From assembly GCA_041389885.1 (NCBI GenBank), contig JAWKRB010000015.1:1-64000 (forward strand): a stretch of DNA of 64,000 bases, in the 5' to 3' direction. A program made the position numbers and the translations under genes. Within the stretch, counting starts at the first letter, position 1, and the number at the start of each line of letters is the position of its first letter. The stretch comes from JAWKRB01 sp041389885 (GTDB lineage: Bacteria > Myxococcota_A > Polyangia > Polyangiales > Ga0077539). Positions 32,500 to 43,173 of the stretch are shown piece after piece. The notes beneath the pieces are model-generated. The model was not told the origin of the DNA. It saw only the letters and a program-made list of their open reading frames with translations, and did not search any database.

Positions 32500-33540
32500 A
32501 TGATTCGTCGCGTCGTTTGTTTCGCTGCGCTGCTCCTCGCCTGCAAGCGTGAGTCCACGCCCGCTCGCACGCCTCCTCCCGCGCCGCCCGCGTCGTCGGC
32601 GTCGGAGGCGGGCGCCCCCGCGGGGCCTGCGAGGGAGCCTCCGGCGGCGGCGGCGGCGTTTCGAGAGGCCGGGCGCTTTCTCCCTCAGGGCGCCTCGGTG
32701 CAGGGCTGGACCCAGTCGGGGACCGTGCGTCTGGTCGACGCCGGGCACCTCTACGAGCTCATCGACGGCGCGGCGGAGAAGTACGTCTCCTACGGCTTTC
32801 GCCAGCTCGCGCGCGCCGACTACCGCCAGCCTCAGGGCACCCTGGTGGTCACCGTCGAGGTCTACGACATGGGCGCGGAGCTCGGGGCCTTCGGGCAGTA
32901 CTCGATGATCCTCTCAGACGGGCGTGACCCGTCGACGCTGCAGCCGAGCGCGCAGAGCCTGGGCGCCGGGGGCTTTCTGGGCTCGACGCAGCTGGTGTTC
33001 TGGAAGGGGCAGCACCTGGTGCAGGTGAACCTCACCGACGACGGCGACGACGCCGACGAGGCGGCCATGCGCGCCGCCGCCAGCGCCTCGCTCCCGCGCT
33101 TCGGCGCGGCGGTGGCGGCGCTGCTCCCTGGCTCGACGGCCGCGCCCGCGCCCCCCGCGGGGCTCTCGGCCGAGGGGCTCGTCTGGGGCGGCATGACCTA
33201 CCTCGCGAACAACGCCTTCGGCGTCGAGCGCACGGGGCCCGCGTGGGTGGGGCACTACCGCGGCGACGACGGCGCGCGGTACCGCCTCGCGGTGCTCACC
33301 CGCCCGAGCGTCGCCGAGGCGCACGGGGTCTTCTCGGCGCTGCGCGCCGCGGGGGCGACCGCGATCGCGGGCCTCGGCGACGAGGCCTTCGCGGGGCGGG
33401 TGCCCGAGGGCGAGGTCGTCGTGGCGAGGCGGGGCAGCGCGGTGGTGGTGGTCGCCGACCCCGCGGGCGCCGGGCTCACCGCGCCGCCGAGGGACGCGAA
33501 GCGCGCGCGCCTCGCCGCGGCACTGTCCAGCTTGCCTTGA
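32500..33540 (+). CDS. DUF6599-family lipoprotein
   Basis: 346 aa. MIRRVVCFAALLLACKRES has a lipobox with Cys15. A Pro/Ala-rich spacer (about 20-60) leads to a domain with LYELIDGAAEKYVSYGFRQL (about 84-103), followed by VTVEVYDMGAELGAFGQYS, the signature layout of the DUF6599 family. A second similar half follows (LVWGGMTYLANNAFGVERTG). The family's activity is unknown, and its members are often encoded near Fe-S proteins and electron-transfer genes. Here it is 60 bp upstream of a DUF362 gene and a polyferredoxin gene on the same strand, which suggests a shared role at the membrane. No catalytic residue can be named. The gene is divergent from the pilus operon. Confidence 0.72.
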   Translation: MIRRVVCFAALLLACKRESTPARTPPPAPPASSASEAGAPAGPAREPPAAAAAFREAGRFLPQGASVQGWTQSGTVRLVDAGHLYELIDGAAEKYVSYGFRQLARADYRQPQGTLVVTVEVYDMGAELGAFGQYSMILSDGRDPSTLQPSAQSLGAGGFLGSTQLVFWKGQHLVQVNLTDDGDDADEAAMRAAASASLPRFGAAVAALLPGSTAAPAPPAGLSAEGLVWGGMTYLANNAFGVERTGPAWVGHYRGDDGARYRLAVLTRPSVAEAHGVFSALRAAGATAIAGLGDEAFAGRVPEGEVVVARRGSAVVVVADPAGAGLTAPPRDAKRARLAAALSSLP

Positions 33541-33600
33541 TCGCCTGCGTCGGATTGGTTGCGCGGCGAGCGCGCGGCTAGACTCCGCGTCGGAGAGACG

Positions 33601-34689
33601 ATGGACCCACGGCCCGATCGGAGAGAGATCCTGCTGCGAGGCGCGAAGGCGCTGGGCGTGCTCGCGGGCGCCAGCGCGCTGGCGAAGCTGACCTACGACC
33701 GCGGGGGCTGGTCGGCGCACCGGGCCGACGGCGCCCGCGAGGTGCGTGACTACCGCGTGGCCGACCACGGCGGGCCCAGCGATTTCTCTGTCGCGCGGGG
33801 GACCGATCTCACCGCCCCGGCGGAGCTCGTGCGTCAGGCCGTCGACGCGCTGGGGGGCATGCGCCGCTTCATCTCGCGCAACGACGTGGTGGTCGTGAAG
33901 CCCAACATCGGGTGGGACCGCACGCCCCTCCAGGCCGCGAACACCAACCCCGACGTGGTCGCGGAGGTGGTCCGCCTCGCCCTGGACGCCGGCGCGCGTC
34001 GGGTGGTGGTCACCGACGCGAGCTGCAACGACCCGGGGCGGTGCTTCACCCGCAGCAGGATCTGGGCGAAGGCCCACGCCGTCGGCGCCGACGTCGTGCT
34101 CCCCGCGGAGCACCGGTTTCGCACCATGCGCCTGCGCGGCGAGGTGCTCGACGAGTGGCCGGTGTATCGCACGCTCATCGAGGCCGACAAGGTGATCAAC
34201 GTGCCCGTGGCGAAGCACCACAACCTCGCGAAGTACACCGCGGCGATGAAGAACTGGTACGGCTCGCTGGGCGGGCGGCGCAACCGGCTGCACCAGTCCA
34301 TCGACCTCTCGGTGGCCGACCTCGCGACCTTCATGCGCCCCACGCTCACCGTGCTCGACGGCGTGCGCGTGCTGCTGCGAAACGGCCCGCAGGGGGGGAA
34401 CATCGACGACACCCGGAGGATGAACGTCGTCGTCGCGTCGACCGACCAGGTCGCCGTCGACGCCTTCGGCTGCACCCTCATCGGACAGCGCCCGGAGAAC
34501 CTCGCGTACCTCGCCATGGGCCAGGCCCGGGGCATCGGCACCATGCAATGGAACTCCCTGCGCCCCAGGGAGATCGACCTCAACGCCCGCGGCGCGCACA
34601 GCTACCGCATCGTGACCCCCGAGGGGTGGGACGCGACGGCGCTCGCCCGCGCCGTGCACAGCCCCCTCGTGCTGCCGGAGCTCGCGTGA
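33601..34689 (+). CDS. DUF362-domain protein (Tat-type signal)
   Basis: 362 aa. The start is supported by GGAGAG 4 nt upstream. The N-terminus DRREILLRGAKALGVLAGAS is a Tat-like signal region, so it may be exported folded. The DUF362 domain includes VVVKPNIGWDRTPLQAANTN (about 99-118), VVVTDASCNDPGRCF, then VINVPVAKHHNLAKYTAAMK (about 199-218) and NWYGSLGGRRNRLHQSIDLS. DUF362 proteins are often linked to Fe-S clusters and anaerobic redox enzymes. Its stop overlaps the next gene's GTG (GTGA). This coupling to a polyferredoxin makes electron transfer the best guess. The Cys spacing in this protein (SCNDPGRC) is not a classical 4Fe-4S motif. Confidence 0.8.
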   Translation: MDPRPDRREILLRGAKALGVLAGASALAKLTYDRGGWSAHRADGAREVRDYRVADHGGPSDFSVARGTDLTAPAELVRQAVDALGGMRRFISRNDVVVVKPNIGWDRTPLQAANTNPDVVAEVVRLALDAGARRVVVTDASCNDPGRCFTRSRIWAKAHAVGADVVLPAEHRFRTMRLRGEVLDEWPVYRTLIEADKVINVPVAKHHNLAKYTAAMKNWYGSLGGRRNRLHQSIDLSVADLATFMRPTLTVLDGVRVLLRNGPQGGNIDDTRRMNVVVASTDQVAVDAFGCTLIGQRPENLAYLAMGQARGIGTMQWNSLRPREIDLNARGAHSYRIVTPEGWDATALARAVHSPLVLPELA

Positions 34690-36590
34690 GCGATCACCCG
34701 TCGCCGATTCCGTGGCTCGGCGTGGTGGGCGTGGTGCCCGCCCTCGACGCGCCGCCCGTGCTCGCAACCCCTTCTCCTGCAAGCGATTCTGCGCGCCCTG
34801 AGGTCGTGAAGTCGGCGGCGGCGACCGTCGAGGTGGCCGCGGCGCCGTCGCCCCTCGACCGCGCGCGGGGGTGGGTGCGGGCGAAGCTCAAGGGCAAGAA
34901 GCGCCCCGGCTCGGGCATCCCCGCGCGCAAGATCATCGTCTGGCTGCGCGACGCGCGGCGGGTCTCGCAGGCCGGGTTCCTCGGGCTGTTTCTGTTCCTC
35001 CTCGTGCGCACCGAGTTTCGCGGGGGGTTCGCCGAGGGCTCGAACGTGCGCCTGCCGTACCCCGTCGAGGCCTTTCTCCTCGCCGACCCCTTCGTCTCGC
35101 TGATGACCGTGCTCTCGACCCACACCGTGTACCGCGCCCTGTGGTGGTCGCTCGGGCTCGTGGCGCTGACGCTGGTCTTCGGCCGGGTGTTCTGCGGGTG
35201 GATCTGCCCCTTCGGCACGCTGCACCACCTCTTCGCGTGGCTCATGCCCAACCCCAGGGGGGCCACGACGGGCGGGCGCAGGGTCAGGGCCAACATGACC
35301 TGGCCCTACCAGCACGTGAAGTACTACCTCCTCGGCGCGTTTCTCGTCGCGGCGCTGTGCGGCAGCGCCATCGGAGGGCTGCTCGACCCGATCTGCATCG
35401 CGGTGCGCGCGGTGGGCCTCGGGGTGCTCCCCGCGGTGAGCTACATCTCGGGCCGGGGGCTCGACGCGCTCACGCACACCAACGTGCACGCGCTGCAGCA
35501 GGGCGGCGACGCGGTGCGAGACACCCTCGTCGCGACGGTGCTGCAGCCGCGGCAGTACTTCTTTCACCAGACCTGGGTGATCTCGGCGCTGCTCTTCGTG
35601 GTGCTCCTCGCGAACCGCTGGATCCCGCGGTTCTGGTGCAGGGCGCTGTGCCCGCTGGGCGCGACCCTCGGGGTGATCTCCCGCCACGCGATCGTGGGCA
35701 TGGAGAAGGACCACTCCAAGTGCACCGACTGCAACCTCTGCCTGGTCGACTGCCAGGGCGCCGACAGCCCGCAGGGCGGGGTGAAGCACCGGCAGGACGA
35801 GTGCCACATGTGCCTCAACTGCGAGGTCGCGTGCCCTGAAGACGTGATCAAGTTCCGGTGGTTCCCGAACCGCCGGAGCGAGACCTTCGCGCAGGACGCG
35901 ATGGACCGCCGCAAGGTGCTCGTGACCTCCCTCGCGGGGGCCGCGGTGATCCCCATGGCGCGCACCAGCGACACGATCGACGCGAACTACTACGACCGGC
36001 TCATTCGCCCGCCCGGCGCGGTCGAGGAGCGCTCGTTCATGGAGCGCTGCATCCGCTGCGCGGAGTGCATGAAGGTGTGCCCGAACAACGCCCTGCACCC
36101 GGCCTTTCTCGAGTCGGGCGTCGAGGGGCTGTGGACGCCGATCCTCATCCCTCGCATCGGGTACTGCGAGCCCTCGTGCGTGCTCTGCGGGCAGGTGTGC
36201 CCCACGGGCGCGATCCAGAAGATCACCGAGGACCAGAAGCTCGGCAACCCCGCGCGCCGGGTCGAGGCCATCAAGATCGGCACGGCCTTCTACGACCACG
36301 GGCGCTGCCTCCCGTGGTCGATGGCCACCCCGTGCATCGTGTGCGAGGAGTTCTGCCCGACCTCGCCCAAGGCCATCTGGGTCGAGGAGCTCGACGTGCC
36401 CGACCGCGACAACCACCCGGTGCACGTGCAGCGACCGCACGTCGACCCGCGGCTCTGCATCGGCTGCGGCGCGTGCGAGAAGGTCTGCCCGGTGCAAGAC
36501 CGACCCGCGGTGTACGTCACCTCCGTGGGCGAGTCGCGCTCGCGCACGAACGTGATCCTGCTCGAGACCGAGAACTACAACCGCTCGTGA
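34686..36590 (+). CDS. Membrane polyferredoxin (NapH/MauM/NosR-like)
   Basis: 634 aa, GTG start in GTGA overlap with the DUF362 gene. An N-terminal cytoplasmic stretch of about 95 residues precedes several membrane helices. In or near them are CGWICPFGTLHH (about 170-181) and CRALCPLGATLG, the paired CxxxCP motifs of NapH/NosR-type proteins. Downstream lie four or more 4Fe-4S motifs, such as CTDCNLCLVDC, CHMCLNCEVACP, CIRCAECMKVCP, CVLCGQVCP and CIGCGACEKVCP. It also has a CIVCEEFCPTS variant. The protein would move electrons from a quinol or cytosolic donor across the membrane to a periplasmic acceptor. The DUF6599 and DUF362 proteins next door are the best partner candidates. It is convergent with the SDR gene, with 6 bp between stops. 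Confidence 0.88.
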   Translation: MSDHPSPIPWLGVVGVVPALDAPPVLATPSPASDSARPEVVKSAAATVEVAAAPSPLDRARGWVRAKLKGKKRPGSGIPARKIIVWLRDARRVSQAGFLGLFLFLLVRTEFRGGFAEGSNVRLPYPVEAFLLADPFVSLMTVLSTHTVYRALWWSLGLVALTLVFGRVFCGWICPFGTLHHLFAWLMPNPRGATTGGRRVRANMTWPYQHVKYYLLGAFLVAALCGSAIGGLLDPICIAVRAVGLGVLPAVSYISGRGLDALTHTNVHALQQGGDAVRDTLVATVLQPRQYFFHQTWVISALLFVVLLANRWIPRFWCRALCPLGATLGVISRHAIVGMEKDHSKCTDCNLCLVDCQGADSPQGGVKHRQDECHMCLNCEVACPEDVIKFRWFPNRRSETFAQDAMDRRKVLVTSLAGAAVIPMARTSDTIDANYYDRLIRPPGAVEERSFMERCIRCAECMKVCPNNALHPAFLESGVEGLWTPILIPRIGYCEPSCVLCGQVCPTGAIQKITEDQKLGNPARRVEAIKIGTAFYDHGRCLPWSMATPCIVCEEFCPTSPKAIWVEELDVPDRDNHPVHVQRPHVDPRLCIGCGACEKVCPVQDRPAVYVTSVGESRSRTNVILLETENYNRS

Positions 36591-36596
36591 CGGCGG

Positions 36597-37364
36597 TTAC
36601 AGCGAGCGACCCTGCGCGCCATCCACCGGCACGCAGGCGCCCGTCACCCACGACGCCCGCGGCGAGCACAAGAACGCGATGACCGCGGCGACCTCCTCGG
36701 GCCGACCGAAGCGGCCCCAGGGGAGCTCGCGGCGCACGAGGTCGGCCACGCCCTCGGGGTCGCGCTGGGCGCGGCGGTCCCACGACCCGCCCTCGAAGAA
36801 GATCGAGCCGGGCGCGACGGAGTTCACGCGGACCTTGTGCTTCGCGAGGTCGATCGCCATCGACTTGCCCAGCGCGATGAGCGCGCCCTTCGCGGTCACG
36901 TACGCCGCCGAGGGGCCCGCCTCGCGGCCGTAGATGCTCGCCACCAGCACGATCGAGCCCCCGCGCTCGCGCAGGTGCGACACCGCGCGGCGCGAGCAGC
37001 GCACCGCCGCGTCGAGGTTCTGCGCCATCACCCGGTCCCACTGCGCGGGCTCGGTCGCGTCGAAGGCGCCGCTGCCGAGGGAGCCGCCGACGTTGTTCAC
37101 CAGCGCGTCGAGCCCGCCCCAGCGGGCGACGGCCCCGTCTACCGCGCGCGCCGCGCCCTCGTCGGTCGTGACGTCGGCGCGAACGGCGTGGGCCTCGATG
37201 CCCTCATCACCCAGTATTTGAAGCGAAGTGTCAAGCGTTTCTTGCGTTCGGCCGCAAATCGTCACCCTCGCGCCTTCGGCGCCCAGGGCGCGGGCGGTGG
37301 CGAGGCCGATGCCGCGCGATCCTCCCGTCACAAGGGCGGACTTTCCCCGCAATTCGAGGTCCAT
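36597..37364 (-). CDS. SDR-family NAD(P)-dependent oxidoreductase
   Basis: 255 aa, a classical short-chain dehydrogenase. The cofactor site is TGGSRGIG (13-20); NNVGG is at 90-94; the catalytic residues are S143, Y155 and K159 in VASIYGREAGPSAAYVTAKG. The PG motif (SVAPGSIFFEGGSW) and the C-terminal CVPVDGAQ block also fit. Arg39 in CGRT after the second strand suggests NADPH preference. Substrate cannot be inferred. Its start codon lies about 75 bp from the divergent glutamate-dehydrogenase gene. Confidence 0.88.
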   Translation of the reverse strand: MDLELRGKSALVTGGSRGIGLATARALGAEGARVTICGRTQETLDTSLQILGDEGIEAHAVRADVTTDEGAARAVDGAVARWGGLDALVNNVGGSLGSGAFDATEPAQWDRVMAQNLDAAVRCSRRAVSHLRERGGSIVLVASIYGREAGPSAAYVTAKGALIALGKSMAIDLAKHKVRVNSVAPGSIFFEGGSWDRRAQRDPEGVADLVRRELPWGRFGRPEEVAAVIAFLCSPRASWVTGACVPVDGAQGRSL

Positions 37365-37439
37365 CGTCGGAGGCTACACCAGGGCGGGGCGGCGACGTGC
37401 GCTGTAAGTCCGCGCGCGGGGGTGGTAGTCAAAGCGGCC

Positions 37440-38345
37440 ATGACGGCGAACCCAGACGCGCTGCGAGAAGCCCTGATGACGGGCCTGCAGTCGACGCTTG
37501 ATGAGGTGCTCCCCTGGTTCCGTGAACAGATGCCGCCGGCGTACTTCGCCGACACGAGCGAGCGGGAGCGCATGGCGCACATCCTCGCCGTGGTCACCGC
37601 GCGGGCGGTGGGGCAGCCGCCGCGGCTCACCCTGCGCAACGAGGACGGCTCGCGCTGGACGGTGATCAGCGACCGCGACAGCCCGGGGATGCTCAGCGAG
37701 ATCCTCGCGCAGCTCCCGCGCGACGCGCCGCTGCGGCTGGTGAAGGTGCACACCTCGCGCGACGGGCGCCTCGCGGTCGACACCGTGGTGCTGGGCGAGG
37801 CGGAGCGCTTCGACGCGTCAGACCCGGTGCTCGCCGAGCGCCGCGAGGCCGCCCTGGCCTACGCCCGCGAGGCCGGCGCCGACGTCGCCCTCGTCGACCG
37901 CTTTCTGCGCGGCGCCGCGGCCGAATTCGTGCGCGCCGCGACGCCCCTGCGGGTGGTGCGCTCGACGGACCACTACGCCGCCGTCACGGGCACCGACGAC
38001 ACCGTGGTGTTCCTCGAGCACGAGGCCGACCCGGCGCTCTCGCGGGTCGTGGTGGTGATGGGCAACGCGAACCCGCGCCGGGCGTCGGAGCGCTGCGCCG
38101 CGGCGCTGGGCGCGCAGTCGATCAACATCCTCCGCGCCTACGTCGACGTGGCCAACGACGGCGCGAACGGCAGCGTCACGACGCTCACGTACATCGTGCG
38201 CGCCCCTGACGGGCGCGGCCTCGACCCCACGGGGGAGCTCTGGCGGCGCGTCTCGGGCGAGCTCGCCCGCATGAAGTGGGTCACCGAGGCGGCGGTGTCG
38301 CTCGAGCGCCGCGAGCCCGAGCTGGGCTCACCCGCTGCGAGGTGA
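37440..38345 (+). CDS. N-terminal (regulatory) part of a split NAD-glutamate dehydrogenase
   Basis: 301 aa ending at a TGA (38343-38345). The sequence looks like the N-terminal region that precedes the catalytic domain in large NAD-dependent glutamate dehydrogenases (Bac_GDH). It has a PAYFADTSERERMAHILAVV block and an ACT-like section near 210-275 (LSRVVVVMGNANPRRASERC, SINILRAYVDVANDG). The reading frame is the same as that of the catalytic part, which begins at 38379 after 11 sense codons. So a single in-frame TGA separates the two. Whether this is a real two-gene arrangement, a nonsense mutation or a readthrough site cannot be decided from the sequence. No clear Shine-Dalgarno sequence is visible. 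Confidence 0.65.
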   Translation: MTANPDALREALMTGLQSTLDEVLPWFREQMPPAYFADTSERERMAHILAVVTARAVGQPPRLTLRNEDGSRWTVISDRDSPGMLSEILAQLPRDAPLRLVKVHTSRDGRLAVDTVVLGEAERFDASDPVLAERREAALAYAREAGADVALVDRFLRGAAAEFVRAATPLRVVRSTDHYAAVTGTDDTVVFLEHEADPALSRVVVVMGNANPRRASERCAAALGAQSINILRAYVDVANDGANGSVTTLTYIVRAPDGRGLDPTGELWRRVSGELARMKWVTEAAVSLERREPELGSPAAR

Positions 38346-38378
38346 TCACCGCCCTCGCGAGCCTCACGCCAGTGCCTC

Positions 38379-40343
<1,965 letters not shown>

Positions 40344-40383
40344 CGCTCGTCCCCGCGATCCTCTATCCTCCCCGTATCTCTCC

Positions 40384-41820
40384 ATGACCGTCGAGTACGA
40401 GCCCGTCATCGGCCTTGAGGTGCACGCGCAGCTCCGCACGCGCACCAAGATCTTCTGCGGCTGCGCGGCGGTCTTCGGGAGCGCGCCGAACACCCACGTG
40501 TGCCCCGTGTGCCTGGGCCTCCCCGGCGCGCTCCCGGCGCTCAACCGCGAGGCGGTCACCCTCGCCGTGCGCGCGGGGCTCGCGCTGGGCTGCGAGGTTC
40601 GCCTGCGCTCGGGCTTCGCCCGCAAGCACTACTTCTACCCCGACCTGCCCAAGGGCTATCAGATCACCCAGCTCGAGGTGGCGATCTGCGAGGACGGCGC
40701 GCTCGAGGTGCCCCTGCCCGACGGGGGCTCGCGCCGGGTGGGGATTCAGCGCGCGCACCTCGAAGAGGACGCGGGCAAGAACCTCCACGGGGCCTCACCA
40801 GGGCACTCGCTGGTCGACCTCAACCGCGCGGGGGTGCCGCTGCTCGAGATCGTGGGGCGGCCCGAGATCCGCTCGGCGTTCGAGGCCGCGGAGTACCTCC
40901 GGCAGCTCCGCGCGGTGCTGATGTTCGCGGGGGTGAACGACGGCAACCTGGAGTCGGGGAGCTTTCGCTGCGACGCGAACGTGAGCGTGCGCCCGCGGGG
41001 CGAAGAGGCCTTCGGCACGCGGGTCGAGATCAAGAACATCAACTCGTTTCGCTTCGTGCAGCGCGCGCTGGAGTGGGAGATCGCCGCGCAGATCGCGACG
41101 CTCTCCGCGGGCGGGCGCGTCGAGCAGGTGACCAAGACCTGGGACGAGGGGGAGGGGCGCTGCCACCTGCTTCGCAAGAAGGAGGGGAGCGACGACTACC
41201 GGTACTTTCCCGAGCCCGACCTGCCGCCGCTGTGCCTCGACGCGGCCTTCGTGCAGTCGGTGCGAGAGACGCTCCCCGAGTCGCCGCAGTCGCGACGTCT
41301 GCGCTACGTCTCCGAGCTTGGTACCAGCGCGGCCGACGCCCGGGTGCTCACCGAGCACCCCGCGGTGGCGGCGTACTTCGAGGAGCTCGCGCGCGAGAGC
41401 GGCGACGCGAAGCGCGCGGCGAACTGGGTGTGCAACGTGCTCAAATCCGAGGTGAGCACCGACGGCCTCGACGCGCGCTTCCCCGTCACCGTCGCGCAGC
41501 TCGCGGGGCTCTTCGCGCGCGTCGACGACGGGACCCTCTCGGGCAAGATCGCCAAGGACGTGTACTACGCCCTCGTGGGCACCCCCCGGAGCGCCGACGA
41601 GGTGATCGAGGAGAAGGGGCTGCGGGTGCTCACCGACGAGGGCGCGATCGAGTCGGTGCTCCGCGCGATCCTCGACGAGAGCCCGAAGCAGCTCGCGGCC
41701 TACCGCGCGGGAAAGACCGCGATCGCAGGGTATTTCAAGGGCGCGGCGATGAAGGCGACGGGGGGCAGGGCCGACCCGAAGGTCCTCGACGAGGTGCTGC
41801 GGCGCCTGCTGGAGGCATAG
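40384..41820 (+). CDS. gatB: Asp-tRNA(Asn)/Glu-tRNA(Gln) amidotransferase subunit B
   Basis: 478 aa, the normal GatB length. It has the N-terminal signature YEPVIGLEVHAQLRTRTKIF, then CPVCLGLPGALPALN (CPVCLGxPGxLPxxN) and KHYFYPDLPKGYQITQ, followed by VDLNRAGVPLLEIV and CDANVSVRP. The GatB helical and YqeY-like C-terminal domains follow and end properly. GatB transfers ammonia from GatA to misacylated tRNA, so the bacterium makes Gln- or Asn-tRNA indirectly. gatA and gatC are not adjacent in the window. It is separated from the glutamate dehydrogenase gene by about 40 bp and followed 5 bp later by a small ORF. Confidence 0.97.
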   Translation: MTVEYEPVIGLEVHAQLRTRTKIFCGCAAVFGSAPNTHVCPVCLGLPGALPALNREAVTLAVRAGLALGCEVRLRSGFARKHYFYPDLPKGYQITQLEVAICEDGALEVPLPDGGSRRVGIQRAHLEEDAGKNLHGASPGHSLVDLNRAGVPLLEIVGRPEIRSAFEAAEYLRQLRAVLMFAGVNDGNLESGSFRCDANVSVRPRGEEAFGTRVEIKNINSFRFVQRALEWEIAAQIATLSAGGRVEQVTKTWDEGEGRCHLLRKKEGSDDYRYFPEPDLPPLCLDAAFVQSVRETLPESPQSRRLRYVSELGTSAADARVLTEHPAVAAYFEELARESGDAKRAANWVCNVLKSEVSTDGLDARFPVTVAQLAGLFARVDDGTLSGKIAKDVYYALVGTPRSADEVIEEKGLRVLTDEGAIESVLRAILDESPKQLAAYRAGKTAIAGYFKGAAMKATGGRADPKVLDEVLRRLLEA

Positions 41821-41825
41821 CGGCG

Positions 41826-42071
41826 ATGAGCACGAACGACGAGCGTGATCGCGCGGTCCTCGACGCCGACGAGGCGGTCGAGGCGCTGGCCAGGGTGCTG
41901 AAGCGCAACGACGTGGTCGCGGCGCTCACCGAGCGCGGGGTGAACACCTCCCTCGCGCTCACGGTGGTCTTCGGCCTCGAGGCCTACCTTCAGGGCGACA
42001 AGCTCGCGGCGATCGACGAGCTCGCGACGGCGCTCGAAGAGATCTCCCGCCGCGCGTCGGTGCCGGAGTAG
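41826..42071 (+). CDS. Small helical protein downstream of gatB
   Basis: 81 aa, ATG start 5 nt after the gatB stop, so it is probably co-transcribed. The sequence is mostly helical and acidic: DEAVEALARVLKRNDVVAAL, then FGLEAYLQGDKLAAIDELATALEE. There is no signal or membrane segment. It does not resemble GatC in motif, although GatC is similar in size and often encoded nearby. A regulatory or adaptor function is possible; I do not recognise a family. Confidence 0.55.
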   Translation: MSTNDERDRAVLDADEAVEALARVLKRNDVVAALTERGVNTSLALTVVFGLEAYLQGDKLAAIDELATALEEISRRASVPE

Positions 42072-42151
42072 CCGAATCAGGCCGGTTCGTTGCCGCTCCC
42101 AACGGCGAGCGCTAAGGTCCGTGCTTCCTTGAGAGGGGACCTGGTTCAATC

Positions 42152-43135
42152 ATGAAGAATTCCAAGTGGCTTCTGGGCGTGTGCGTTCTTGCGGGCGCGT
42201 GTTCGAGCGACCCGGCGACGAATGACGCCGCCGCGACCACCGACGCCGTGGTCAGCGACGTGGTGAGCGCCGACGCGGTGAGCGCCGACGCGGTGAGCGC
42301 CGACGTGGTGAGCGCCGACGCGGTGAGCGCCGACGTGGTGAGCGCCGACGCGGTGAGCGCCGACGTGGTGAGCGCCGACGTGGTGAGCGCCGACGTGGTG
42401 AGCGCCGACGCGAGCACGGGCGACGCGGCGATGGGTGACGCGGGTCCCGACCCCTACGCGTGCCTGGGGATGATCCCTGCGCCGATGGCGACGGGGACCA
42501 TGTCGACCTTGCGCGCTCGCGCGCGGAACTTCGCCAACGGCGCGGGCATGGCGGGGCTCACGGCGAAGGCCTGCGGTCACGCCGACGACACCTGCGCGAC
42601 CGTGCTCTCGATGGGCACCACCGATGACATGGGCTACGTGACCCTGACGGTCCCGCTCTCGCCGACGGGCTTCAACGGGTACATCGAGCTCACCGGCGGC
42701 ACGGGCTCGGGTGAGGTCACCCCCTCGCGCATCTTCTTGAACCGGCCCGTCACGACGACGATGGCGGAGACTGGACTGCTGGTCATTCCGCGGGCGACCT
42801 TCAACGCCCTCGGCGGCGCGCTCGGCGCGATGCTCGACAGCACCCACGGCGCGATCACCTTCGGCGTCGCCCACTGCGTGGGCGCCGCGGAGGGCGCGAC
42901 GGTCTCGGCGACGCCCGCGCTCATGGGCGCCACGGCCTTCTACAACGTCTCGGGTCTGCCCGACCCCCGCGCGATGGCCACCGACGCCACGGGGCAGGGC
43001 GGCATGCTCAACGTCGCTCCGGGCACCTACACCCTCACGGCCAACCGCGTGACCCCCGCGGCGCGCATCGGCAGCGTCGAGGTGAGCGTGCGCGGCGGCT
43101 TCGTCACCGCGGTGACCGTCGTCCCCTCTCCCTGA
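42152..43135 (+). CDS. Lipoprotein with VSAD repeat spacer
   Basis: 327 aa. MKNSKWLLGVCVLAGACSSD has a lipobox with Cys17. It is followed by a spacer of ten 5-residue repeats (VSADA/VSADV), encoded by 15-bp units. The mature domain (about 100-327) has a Cys-bearing block (LTAKACGHADDTCATVLSMG), then TLTVPLSPTGFNGYIELTGG, and ends with GGMLNVAPGTYTLTANRV, which looks like a carboxypeptidase-regulatory-like beta-sandwich. The tether holds the domain away from the membrane. It may be displayed on the surface. No enzyme motif is seen. The nearby gene for a SprT-like peptidase is 38 bp further on. Confidence 0.65.
   Translation: MKNSKWLLGVCVLAGACSSDPATNDAAATTDAVVSDVVSADAVSADAVSADVVSADAVSADVVSADAVSADVVSADVVSADVVSADASTGDAAMGDAGPDPYACLGMIPAPMATGTMSTLRARARNFANGAGMAGLTAKACGHADDTCATVLSMGTTDDMGYVTLTVPLSPTGFNGYIELTGGTGSGEVTPSRIFLNRPVTTTMAETGLLVIPRATFNALGGALGAMLDSTHGAITFGVAHCVGAAEGATVSATPALMGATAFYNVSGLPDPRAMATDATGQGGMLNVAPGTYTLTANRVTPAARIGSVEVSVRGGFVTAVTVVPSP
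42263..42412 (+). repeat. 15-bp tandem repeat, ten units, in a lipoprotein gene
   Basis: Ten near-identical units of GTGAGCGCCGACGYG fill 150 bp exactly and stay in frame, giving VSAD[A/V] repeats. The alternation of GCG and GTG in the last codon shows recent unit duplication. Copy number could vary between strains without breaking the frame. Confidence 0.85.
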
Positions 43136-43173
43136 TTCTCCCCTCTGCCTCTCCCGCCCCCCGGTGCCTCCGA

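Noticed and set aside
38343..38345. TGA as a selenocysteine codon in the split glutamate dehydrogenase
   Set aside because: The position lies in a linker with no redox role, and no selenocysteine insertion stem is apparent just downstream.
40384..42071. The small ORF after gatB as GatC
   Set aside because: Size and position fit, but the sequence shows no GatC motif and gatC is normally upstream of gatA and gatB.
42263..42412. CRISPR-like short repeat array
   Set aside because: Units are contiguous 15-bp direct repeats without spacers and lie in frame inside a lipoprotein gene.
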